Assembly (NCBI RefSeq): GCF_050624435.1
Contig: NC_134546.1
Location: forward strand, 15,709,001 to 15,773,000
Length of the DNA: 64,000 nucleotides
Reading direction: 5' to 3'
Source: Tenrec ecaudatus
Taxonomy: Eukaryota > Chordata > Mammalia > Afrosoricida > Tenrecidae
The notes beneath the pieces are model-generated. The model was not told the DNA's origin. It did not search any database and saw only the letters and a list, made by a program, of their open reading frames with translations. The translations under genes and the position numbers were made by a program. This document shows positions 10,891-21,800 of the stretch, one piece after another; the stretch's first letter is position 1, and each line of letters begins with the position of its first letter.

Positions 10891-12410
10891 CTCACAATAG
10901 GTCCTGGGCCCCCACGCCCCATTCTCAAGGGGACCTCAGTAAAGACCTGTAACAGAGCTTCATTAAACATGCTTGCTTACCAACAGTCCTGAAAATGGTA
11001 ATAACCCAAATGGCATTGTACTCCACTACATATGATTGCCACGAGTCATTATTAACCAGATGGCAACCACTGACAAAAACAAATATGGAGAAAAAGACAC
11101 CAGGAGTCAATAGGTGGGCAAGCCAGCCCATCTAACTCTGCCGACAGTAATGGAACCACTGAAGCCACGCTCGACTTCCTAATGTACAACAGAAAGCCAG
11201 CTGCCCCCTCACAGTTTGGGGGAACTTCCCTGGGTGTCAAGTGAGGAGAACTTCACCTAGAATTCAGTTCAACTGAAGGAAAGTCCCACACAGATCAGGA
11301 ATGTCACCCAGAGATCCCAGCCAAGGTCACCATGCCTACAGTCCCCAGACTGATGCTTCTTTTCCACTGTGAAGCTCCAGGTAGAAACAAGGAAGCAAAC
11401 AATCCTGTAAATGGCATTAGGCTGGTTAGGATGTCACTACTTGAAAAGATTCGTTAGCAATTTGGAAGTGTGGCTTATAAGAGCAGGCATTACACCAATT
11501 TTTGCCATTAGAGAACCAACGTTGGAGATGGCTGCCTGCCTCGGTGCCCAAGCGACGGTAATGTGAAAAGATAAACCAGCCGTGCTCTAAGGAGAGTCAG
11601 AGTGGGTCTCACTCAGTCCCGCTGGTTTGTGCTCACAGGAGCTGGTGGGAGTGGAAAGGAATACTTCCCAGAAGATGAGGGAATTGATAGACCTCCCCTC
11701 CTCCAATGGGCTGAGGATGGGCAGCTTCCGCCTGTCAGGAACCTCTCTCCCACTGACTTAAGTTCACGGTTGTTTAGGCTTTCCACCCACCCCTCAGCAA
11801 AGATGGAAGCATCTCATGGGTTCATTCATAGGGTACTGAGTAGGTTGTAGGATGATGGATGGCATGCTTGGTAGCCATAAAAGCTCTGTTCTACTTACAA
11901 ATAAGCACACACTCCCTCATACTAAATGAAGTACTATCTTTGATGACATAAATATCTCAGTGCATCACACACAAAAAATCTAGCATCAAATTATAATTTT
12001 TAAAGGAATAAATAGAAGCATTTTGAATGAAATATACCATCTCTGCAATATAAAAATTGGTAAGGTATTCGATTTGTTACTTATATTGTATAATATTAGA
12101 AATTCTTTTCCAATTCTATTTCGAAGATCGATAGCTCTGCCTCTTACATTTACTTGAATAATCTACACGGAGCTAGTTCTTTCATGGGTAAACTGTGAGG
12201 AAAAGAAACTGTTCTTTTTCTTTGCAGTGGATACTTTATTGTCCCTGCGCCATTTGTATTGACATACTTTTATTTCCTCCACTGAATCAGCTTGGTGCCT
12301 ATTTTGAAAATGATTAGCTATGCATGCCTGTTTCCAAACTCTCTGTTCTGTTCCATTGATTAGTCTGCCATTATACCCATATCTCACCACTGGACCAACA
12401 GACAGCAACG
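10890..12410. other. Intergenic, no recognised feature
   Basis: About 1.5 kb between SINE and RTE copies. Only short chance frames; AT-rich from 11930 to 12160. Confidence 0.5.
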
Positions 12411-13250
12411 TGCTTGAGGGAGAAAAGGAAGGAGTTGCCAAGGAGTTCATTTTACTTGGGTCCACCGTCAACAATCATGGAAGCAAGAGAGATGTGTTGC
12501 TTTGGGTGGATCTGCTACACAAGATCTCTTCCGAGTGTCGATGTGTCAAGATGGCACTTTGAGGACTCAGTTGTGCCTGGCCCAAGACCGTGTTTTCAAT
12601 CACCTCATAAGCAGATGAAAGCTAGACGATGAATAAGGAAGATTGAAGAATTGACTGATGCGTGTGAATGATGGTGTTGGCCAAGAATATTGAAAGTACC
12701 TTGGACTGCAGGGAGAATAACCATGTCTGTATTGGTGGAAATAAGGTGAGAATGCTCTTTAGAAGCCAGAGTGGTAAAACTTCATCTCACGGACTTGGGA
12801 CTTGTTATCAGAAGGGATAAGTCTCTGGAAAAAGACATCATGCTTGGTAAAGCCGTAACTCAAAATGCGCTGCCATTGTTGATTCTGACGCATAGCAACC
12901 TTACAGGACAAAGTCGAACGGGCCCCGTGGTTTCAGAGACTGGGGATCTTCATCTTCCTTTCAGAGATGGGGAGCAGAGTGCTTCCTTTCTCCCTTGGAG
13001 TGGCTGGTGGTTTCAAATTGCTGACCCTGCAGCTAGCAACCCAATGTGTAACCCACTACAGCGCCAGGGCTCCCTTGGTACAGTAAGGGATCAGCAAAGA
13101 AGAGGAAGATCCCGGATGAAATGAATTGAAATGATACCTGCAACAATGGGCTCAAACAATTGGGAGGATGCTGCAGAACGGGGCAGTGGGCAGTGGTTTG
13201 TTCTGTTGTGTACATGGTCTCTATGAGCAGCAGCTGACTCAGAAGCACCT
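12410..13250 (+). mobile_element. RTE-type LINE 3' region, split by a nested SINE
   Basis: Matches the 3' part of the afrotherian RTE (BovB-like) LINE: signature stretches at 12450-12480, 12700-12720 and 12838-12855. Interrupted by a SINE at 12866-13076 and resumes to the end. Frame is broken in many places. Confidence 0.75.
12866..13076 (-). mobile_element. AfroSINE-like SINE, type A, nested in RTE
   Basis: Ends cactacagcgccagggctcc (the minus-strand head). Splits an RTE LINE fragment, so it is younger than that LINE. Confidence 0.8.
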
Positions 13251-13594
13251 ATCAGCATACCATGCTTTAATTACTGTAATTTTATAGTATTAGACCAGCC
13301 AGTGTAAACCATCCAATTTTTTATGATTCTTTTGTCTGTTTGGGATCCTTTGAATTTTCTAAATTTTAGAATCAGGTTTTGTGATAAACTTTTCCCTTTT
13401 GTTAGATTGTTTGGACCATTTATGATAACTTAATTATTGGTGAGGTTCAGTTTAGGTCTACTATCTTGAAATTTATTTCCAATCTCTCCCATCTGTTCCC
13501 TGTTCTGCTTCTACTGTCTTCTTTTTTGGGGGGAGGGGATAGGGTAGGGGAACTTGCATGTCTGCTAGTGTGTTGTCTCTCTCACTTGTTTTTA

Positions 13595-13755
13595 GGAGCC
13601 CTAGCAGTGCTATTGGGTAAGTTTGGGTCTTGAGTTTCAACTCACATCTGCTGTGCAGGAGGATGAGGCTACTGCTCTGATGAAGAATTACAGCCCCAGA
13701 AAACCTTTCTGGAGCCAGTCTGAGTCACAATCGACACAAGGCAGGTTTGGGGCTT
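13595..13755 (+). mobile_element. AfroSINE-like SINE, type A
   Basis: Head ggagccctagcagtgctatt, tail gagtcacaatcgacacaagg. Inserted in old L1 DNA. Confidence 0.75.
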
Positions 13756-14127
13756 TCTCTTGGTGTTGGCTTATGAGCTATTTCTCTACGTAATATTTTT
13801 AGCAGCTGTTCCAGGAATTAAAATATGCACCATTCACGTATCTTAGTGTACACAAAATTAGTGTTACACCATTTCATATGGAATGTAAGAATTTTAAGCA
13901 GTGTAATCCCACTGAAGTCCCATTCTTATTACTGTCGCCATACATTTACTTCTATGTATATTATAAATTCCACAATACATCATGTTTGCATTGGTCAGTT
14001 AGTTGCTTTTTAATCAAAGTCTGCAAGAGCAAAAAATTCTTTTCTAGTTTTTACCTAATTGCCATTTCCAGAGTTTTCCATTCCTTCCTGTAGATCCAAA
14101 TTTCCTTCTGAGATCAGGTCACTTTAA

Positions 14128-14315
14128 ACCCAAACCCACAGCCATTGAGTGAATCCCATGTCATAGAGACCCCTATGTCGTGTTTGGGATGTAGAGCAAC
14201 TTTGTAGATCTTCGTGGCTGCAAACAGCCTCCTCTTTCTCTTGGAAGTGCCCAGTGCGTTTGGATCACCAACTTGGCGGTTAGCAGCCCAATGCTTACTC
14301 CACAGTCATACCAGG
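14128..14315 (-). mobile_element. AfroSINE-like SINE, type A
   Basis: Inverted copy; aacccacagccattgagtga at one end and gcggttagcagcccaatgc near the head. Confidence 0.7.
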
Positions 14316-14735
14316 TTTCTTATCAACTCTCTTAAGCCTGAGAAACATCTGTTTGTAATTCCTGTACTGAAAGCCTGGTGGAAATAAATAACCTCATCTT
14401 TTGTTTATCTGAAAATGTGTTTGCTTTTATTTATGAAGTATATTTTCAATGAATAAAGAATTATCTTATGCTCTATGATGACTTTTAAGATTTCTCTTTA
14501 ACTTGGATTTTTAGCAGTTTGATTGTGTTGTGATATGGTGTACTGGAGGTTTTCTGAGTTTCTTGAACAGTAAGGCTATGTCTTAAATTAAATTTAGGGA
14601 ATTTTTCAGTATTCTTTTAAAATACTATTTTATAACTCATTCTTTTCTTCTGGGACTCTCTAATCATACTATCATACACATTTTAAAGCTTGATTTATTC
14701 TGATTTTATAATCATTATTTCTCTGTCCTTCCCAA

Positions 14736-14937
14736 GACCAAACCAAATTCACTGTCAACAAGTGTACGCCAACTCATAGTGACCCTACAGGACAGGGTAG
14801 AACTGCTCCTGTGAGTTTCTGAGACTGTCTCTTTTTACAGGAGTAGAAAGGCCATCTTCCCTCAGAGTATCAGCTGGTCACTTCAAACTGTTGACCTTGC
14901 AGTTAGCAGCTCAAGGAGTAACCACTTTGCCATCATT
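14736..14937 (-). mobile_element. AfroSINE-like SINE, type A
   Basis: Inverted copy with ccaactcatagtgaccctac and ttgaccttgcagttagcagc. Confidence 0.8.
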
Positions 14938-15443
14938 TCTATTGACCTCTCTCAAGTCCACTCGCTGGTTCTTCTGCAACAGCCAGTCTACAATTAATCT
15001 CATTGGGGAAAAAATATTTGATCCTATATATTTGTTTTAAGTTTTTAAAGTTTCCATATTCCTATTGAAATCCTCTCTCCATTCCTTGAATTCATAATTT
15101 CCTACAGATTTTCATGAAAAATATCTTAGTCATTTGAGAGTCATGACTTACTAATTCTAACATTTCAGATCTGTTCTTACTGACTTGTTTATGAATTCTT
15201 GACCATGACTAATAATCTCCTGATCCTCCGGCTGCCTGGCAATATTTAATTATCCACAGGATGCTTTGGATACTGCATTACCGATTATGGATCATCTTTA
15301 ATGGCCCAGCATATAACCTACGACCACCAGTCTCCTTCAGCTTCCTATGAAGAGTGTAACGTTTTGACTCAGGGCCCAGTTACATTTTTGTTGTACTGCC
15401 TTAATCCTGTAGAGAGTTTAGGCTTTACCAAGCTACGTCTAGG

Positions 15444-15556
15444 AACCCTGGTAGTGGTTAAATCTCTGGCTGCTAACCAAAAGCTCCATGTTTCAAACCC
15501 ACCAGCTGCCCTGTGAGAGACAAATGTGGTTGTATGTCTCCATAAAGATCTACAGA
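15444..15556 (+). mobile_element. AfroSINE-like SINE, type A, partial
   Basis: Head ggaaccctggtagtggttaa, then ggctgctaaccaaaagctcc. Cut short where the next SINE begins. Confidence 0.7.
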
Positions 15557-15569
15557 TCTGGACCCTGAA

Positions 15570-15764
15570 TGGGGCCCTTCTTTGTTATTGGGCTGCCAAC
15601 TGCAAAGTTGGAAGTTCAAACTCACCAGCCTCTTTGTAGGAAAAAGATGAGGCTTTCTACTCCCATAAAACTTTAGAGTCTTGAAAACCCACAGGGACAG
15701 CTCACTCTGTCCTGCAGGGTCACCGTGAGTCAGAATTGACTCGATGGCACTGGTGTAGGTTTGG
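15570..15764 (+). mobile_element. AfroSINE-like SINE, type A
   Basis: Tail block tgagtcagaattgactcgat is well kept. Immediately follows another copy. Confidence 0.75.
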
Positions 15765-15794
15765 GGTTTTGTTGGTGTTGTTTGTTTGTTTAAC

Positions 15795-15856
15795 AGGGTC
15801 ATTCTCTTCTGTCCTAGAACTCCAATGTGTAACCACTGGGCCACCAGGGCTCCATA
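15795..15856 (-). mobile_element. AfroSINE-like SINE head fragment
   Basis: Only the inverted head is present: taaccactgggccaccaggg. Confidence 0.65.
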
Positions 15857-15859
15857 GCC

Positions 15860-17140
15860 TGTCACAAAGGGTAAGTTGAACTTGACTTGAGTCTACCACC
15901 TGGTAGTGGTAGAATAGGTTTATTTGAGTTTTGCCTTTAGTATGTTTAAGGCAGAACTCACTGTTAGCTCACGGATTCATAAACCACAGGCAGTCTCTGG
16001 GTCCTCAGGGGGGAAAGCAACCCTGGATGGGGCACACAAAACATAAAGGATGCTGGGAGACCTGGTCAGGTGACAAAGGCTGTAACTCTTAGTTGATATG
16101 GTTTCAGTGAAAAGCCCAAGTCTCTACGTGATTCTGCCAGGCTTTTCACTGTTGGTTTGTGCTGGGTTCCTTCGACTCTCATCCCAGGAGTGGGTCCTCT
16201 GGGCATCTGCAAAGGCTGTGAGCAGAGTCCGTGTGTAGGTTTGGAGCTCCCTCTGCTGGCTCCTGCTCTAGGAATGCCTGCCCCACGTTCAGAGACGTCT
16301 AACTTTAAACAGCAACAGAAAGACCCGGGACTTCTACCTGGAGCGCTAGGTTTTTGTGGGCTGCATAGACCAGACCTGAGGGTGAAGGGGTATGTTTGTA
16401 TCATTTTGTTGGTTTCTCTTCTTTCAAAGGTCATATCCTCTTTAATGTTCTCTTGTTTTATGTCCATCCCCAATGCTTCAAAGTAGTTCTTTTTTTAAAA
16501 TATTCTGCCGAGATCTAGAATTATTATGGCAGCAGGGTCCGTTTGCCATAAGCGATTCCACCATTACCAGAACCAGAAGTCTCAGTATTTTACCAACATA
16601 CCTCTTCGTAGTTACTGTGTGCTGGTTAACTGGTAGTTCTGTTCATGTATGGAATCAGTTATCCAAGCAAATACAATTTCATAATAAAGTATTTCATTGA
16701 ATCATAATGCCTAGAGCGTTACAAGAACAAGTTGTATTTTGTTTTCACTGCCATGTCACAAAAGCGCCTCACTGAAAGGAACAAAACTCCATAGGAAAAG
16801 GGAGCTGTGTTTCAAAGCCTCACCCAGTTCTGTGAGAAAATACCTTGACGCTCACGCCTAGACCATGACGATTCCCTTGGGCCGGCCTTTGTTACCTGAG
16901 CAGGTCTCCCAGCCCTTTTCGGGTTGTGTGCGTCCCATCTAGGTTTGCTCATCCTCCCTGATGATGCTCCCAGAGTGCCTGCGGCTCGTGAATCAGTGAG
17001 CTAACCTTGTGTTAGCCTTTACGAAGGAGCTTCCTTATAGCGTCCACTGGAGGCCGGGCCTCGTAAACATCTGCACGTCCACGCTTGGCAGGTATTCAGT
17101 GGGATGCCAGCACTGAGCAGGTCATCAGGGTTAACTCACT
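15860..17140. other. Intergenic, no recognised feature
   Basis: Apparently unique sequence. Overlapping frames at 16066-16486 on both strands show no recognisable domain. Confidence 0.5.
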
Positions 17141-17145
17141 TAGAG

Positions 17146-17337
17146 CGGCGGTTCTCACTCTTCCTCAGGCCGCAACCCTGTCATTACCATTCCTCATGTG
17201 GCGGGGACCCCAACCATAACATTATTTTCATTGCTACTTCATTACTGTCATTTTGATACTCTGATGAATTGGGTAACCCCTGTGAAAGGGTCATTCGACC
17301 CCCAAAGGGGCCGCGACCCACAGGTTGAAACCCGCTG
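17146..17337 (-). mobile_element. SPIN-type non-autonomous hAT element, diverged
   Basis: Termini cggcggttctcac and ggttgaaacccgctg with the family's internal sequence. More mutated than the other copies; intergenic, downstream of GKN2. Confidence 0.82.
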
Positions 17338-17427
17338 ATAGAACGAGCAGAAGTGAGCATGCTACTTTAAAAATGATAATAGTGAGATCAAAAATGAAAG
17401 AGAAGAACCCATCTCTGAACAGTCAGT

Positions 17428-17576
17428 GGAGCCCTGGCAGTGTAGTGGCTACACCTTGGGCCACTAACTACAAGGTGAGCAGTTCAGACCCACCAGCTTT
17501 CTACTGCCCCGAAGAGCTCCAGTCTCAGAAACCCACAGTTCTACTGAGTCGGAAGCAATTTGAGGGCAGTGAGTTT
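17428..17576 (+). mobile_element. AfroSINE-like SINE, type A
   Basis: Head ggagccctggcagtgtagtg. Its T-rich tail has grown into a (GTTT)n microsatellite. Confidence 0.82.
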
Positions 17577-17617
17577 GGTTTGTTTGTTTGTTTGTTTGTT
17601 TGTTTGTTTGTTTGTTT
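17577..17617. repeat. (GTTT)n microsatellite
   Basis: About ten TTTG units grown from the tail of the SINE at 17428. Confidence 0.95.
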
Positions 17618-17646
17618 TCACCACCTTCAGGTACCCTTACCCCACA

Positions 17647-17815
17647 GGGGCCCTGGTGGCATAGTGTTCCACGTTGGGCTGCCATCCTCAAGGTTAGCAG
17701 TTTGAAACCACCAGCCACTCTGTGGGAGAAAGATGGGGCTCTCTGCTTCCATAAAGACTATGGCAGTCCTACTTGCCCTGGAGGGTCACTGTGAGTTGGG
17801 ATGGACGGGATGGCG
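17647..17815 (+). mobile_element. AfroSINE-like SINE, type A
   Basis: Head ggggccctggtggcatagtg. Directly downstream of the previous copy's microsatellite. Confidence 0.82.
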
Positions 17816-18749
17816 GGGCGTACACCAGGACTAGTTCCATGAGACAATAAATCCCGTAGCTAATTGAACTTGTCCTCCATCACTCACTCACACAAAGATG
17901 CCCCTGTTCATCTGGCACTTGATGACGCACTCTTTCTTGTTGCTATCAAATACTTTTCACAGGAATATCTTACCTCCCCCAAGAGAAAAGAACTTTCTCA
18001 AGCATGCTAGTTCTGTCTTGTAGCTCTTCCCCCAGCATATCTCCCCAGTGCTAAACATGTGATACTTGCCTGAAATAGATTCATGGATGGCTTTTGAGAA
18101 GGACGCCTACAGTGTCGGGCTGAGGACTGGCCTACGGCAGGTACCAATGGTTGGGACACCATTTTTCCTTTGTTCAGCTTTCTCACCCAGCTGACCACTC
18201 AGCTCACCTGTGCATCATCTATAGGATCTGAGAAGTCCCCCACAGTCTGCATGTTATCTGAAACTCCAGGAAGTGTTGTCCTTCGATATGTATGTTGCCT
18301 TGTCCTTCCGGGTCAGGGTCTCACCCTATGATTCTTTCCAGGGGCACTCACCATCGGCCCTGGATGAATGACACTCCTCTCTCCCTTCACCCTGCTCCCC
18401 AGGACCATGTGGAATGTTTAGCAAGATGAGGCCATTCTTTGACCAGCTAAAAGGCATTTCCTAATTGGGTGCTCACCCTCCTGAGGGGCCCTCAAAGCCA
18501 GGTGTTGTGTCAGCGGGATAATGTTCACCTGAGCAGTGAAGCTGCTAGGTAAGGGCATGGAATAAGGATACAGACTTCCCTCACAAAAGAAGCAAACACC
18601 CACGTATCTGGAAGTAGAGCATTTCCATTTTACTATTGGACTTCACAGTGTTGGGGGGGGGGGGCAGGGCTTGAAAAAGAATACAATTGAGCTGCTGAGT
18701 CAAATCCAGATGGTGTCTCTCAAACAAGCGGCAGCCAGCGGGCTGGTGC

Positions 18750-18832
18750 TTACACGTGAATATCTGCACAGATGGAAATTCCCAAGATGCCCAGGAGCCC
18801 GGCCTTGGCACAGCCTCCGGCGCCAACTTTAT
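18750..18832 (-). CDS. GKN2: GKN2 exon 6 (C terminus and stop)
   Basis: Acceptor ccctttcag, phase 1 in. Ends [25 protein letters not shown] then TAA, with the last two cysteines at 165 and 179. Confidence 0.94.
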
Positions 18833-21800
18833 CTGAAAGGGGGAAGGTTTTAAAGGAAAAGAGGGCATTAAGAAACAGGTTATTAAAATGCAGCAAGGAA
18901 ATGCATTTTGCAAACTTTTCAACCACGGGATATATATATATATTCCTAAAATACAAAGATTCATCCAGTGACCCAAGATTTAAGCTATTCTTACATTTTT
19001 AATCATTTTTATTAGGGGCTCATACAACTCTTATCACAATCCATACATACATCAATTGTGCAAAGTACATTTGTACATTCATTGCCCTCATCATTCTCAA
19101 AACACTTGCTCTCCACCTAAGCCCCTGGCATCAGCTCCTCATTTTTACCCTCCCTCCCCGCTGCCCTCTCCCTCATGAACCCTTGATAATTTATAAATTA
19201 TTATTTTGTCATATCTTGCCCTGTCCAACGTCTCCCTTCCCCAACTTTTCTGTTGTCCGTCCCCCAGGGAGGAGGTCACATGTAGATCCTTGTAATCGGT
19301 TCCCCCTTTCCAACCCACCCTCAGCTATACTTACATTTCAAAAGATCATAATATACTAGCTTCCGTAAGACTGACAATTCCTAAGCAAGATGACTGGCTA
19401 AATTTCTGCTGATGCTGCCGCATTCTAGGATGATGACATCCATCCATGTATTGACTCATGATAGTCCGTGTTATTAGTATCTTGATGGAATACTTTTTCT
19501 GTATCATGGTAATGAATGCTACCTGTGATCTTGGTTTATTCTCTTCTGCTCTGGGAAGTTCCTTCTGTTGTGTTCACCAACTGCTGACCCCACCTCTCTT
19601 TCACTTTGGCCCCTCTGCGGTATTGAGAAACTTGATACACAACTAACTACCAGCAATGACACGTCCTGTGTGTCATGGACAGACCGGGGGTGAGTCCCTG
19701 TCTGTCCATGTGCTTCACCGACACTCTTCGGCAATCATCCTATTCTGGATTTTGTGAATGTTTCTTAGTGACATCCTTTTTTTTAACCATATCCAAGGTA
19801 GGAAAATCTAAGGGCTTTTTCCTGAAATGATGACATGTGAAAAAAAGAAAAGAAGCCAAGAGAACTTCCTTGCCACCCCAGAAACGTATTTGCCTTCCCC
19901 AGCGGACTATGTGCTCGTTGGAGATTAAAGTTCAATTCCTTTTTAGATTCCCAATATTTAGCACAATTTACACACATTGTCGATGTGTCTTTCCCAAAGC
20001 AAACTGAAATGGAGCCACCGTGTGAATGTAACTTACACACAGCACCTAGCAGAATGCATGGCCCAGCGCTGCCAGAAACACTTGATCAGTCAGTACTCAC
20101 GCGTCTTTTCAACCACTTCCCCCTTGTACAAGGGAATGTGCTTGCAGAGATGCTCAATTGGGGACCCAAACAGGAACCAGTTCACATCTGTGATCAGAGA
20201 CTCCAGAGGATTGTACTTGACCCATGTGTATTTGTTGGAGAACATGGTGTTCAGAGCCTAGAGCAAGCAGTAGAGCAGAGGGTACAAGATCAAACAAAGG
20301 CCTTAGAGAAAATTTTAACTTTTATTCCTCTTGCAGCTCATTACACAGAAGGCAGCCAGGGCCCTGGAGATGGCAGCTCTTTCTGAACACTTGGTCTGCA
20401 GAAAAGTCTCCCTATGGCAGTGATTTTACTCCTGGTGACAACCAAGCCCAGACATGGAAAGTCCCACGCCCAAGGGAATGTGGACGAGAAGTTCAGGAAG
20501 GAGAATCAGAGCCCAGATGTCTTGTCTCAGTGCAGTGTTTTCACACGCCTTATGTCTTATTATGTCTTTGTGTCTCTGTCACTGAGTATTATAACGTCAT
20601 TCATAGTTCTGGCAAGTGCTCTTTCTTAGATCCCTTTTCTAAGAAGAGAATCTGTCTAGTCCTTTCTATAAACAGACTGTAATTTGTTTGACACTCTTAT
20701 TCTCGGGACTGTGGATTGAAAATAAAAATGTTAGAGATGTCATCCATGGTGGTTAGAATAGGGATCTTCTCCACACGATCGAAGATGCTCCCATGACGAG
20801 AGCCCAAGTTTCCCTCTCTATATGCTGGGACTGCCTAGTTCAAGCACGGAGAACATTCTACCAAGGAACACCAGAATTACCTTCCTCTCGTAGATGTACC
20901 GTTTGAGTTGGTCCAAAGCAGGAATGGCTTTATGGTTCATTTTCAGGATGTAGCAGGCCCTTCGGGACAGCAGCCTGGAAGCAATGTAGCCCTGGGGCAG
21001 CAAGAACAGAGTCAACGTATATATGTATGTGTATATATGTATATATATATCATATTAAATGTAGGGGGAAGTGCAGAGTGGAGACCCAAGGCCCAAGTGT
21101 CGGCCAATGGAGATCCCCTCATAGAGGGGTTTAGGAGAGGAGATGGGTTAATTAGGGTGTGAGGTAGTATCGATGAAGAACACAGCTTTCCCCCAGATCC
21201 TGTATGCTTCCTCCCCCCAACTACCAAGATCCGAATTCTACCTTGCAGGGCTGGATAGGACAGAGGCTATACACTGGTACATATGAGGGTTGGAGGTACA
21301 GGGAATCCAGGGCGGATGATACCTTCAGGACCAAGGTGTGTGAGGGGCGATGCTGGGAGAGTGGAGGGTGAGTGGGTTGGAAGGGGGGAACTGATTACAA
21401 GGATCCACATGTGACCTCTTCCCTGGGAGAGGGACAGCAGAGAAGGGGGGAAGGGAGACTCTGGATAGGGCAAGATATGACAAAATAACGATGTATAAAT
21501 TACCAAGGGCATATGAGGGAGGGGGGAATGGGGAGGGAGGGGGGAAAAAAAGAGGACCTGATGCAAGGGGCTTAAGTGGAGAGCAAATGCCTTGAGAATG
21601 ATTGGGGCAGGGAATGTATGGATGTGCTTTATACAATTGATGTATGTATATGTATGGATTGTGGTAAGAGTTGTTTGAGTCCCTAATAAAATGTAAAAGA
21701 AGAAAAGAGAAAAAAATGATTAGGACAAAGACTGTACAGATGTGCTTTATACAATTGATGTATGTATATGTATGAACTGTGAAAAGAATTGTATCAGCCC

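Larger units (their letters stand above)
13260..15300 (-). mobile_element. Ancient L1 3' UTR region, broken by SINEs
   Basis: AT-rich DNA whose blocks (such as agatttctctttaacttgg and ttttagcagtttgattgtg) match, from memory, the reverse strand of the old mammalian L1 (L1M) 3' end. Interrupted by SINEs at 13595, 14128 and 14736. Boundaries approximate. Confidence 0.6.
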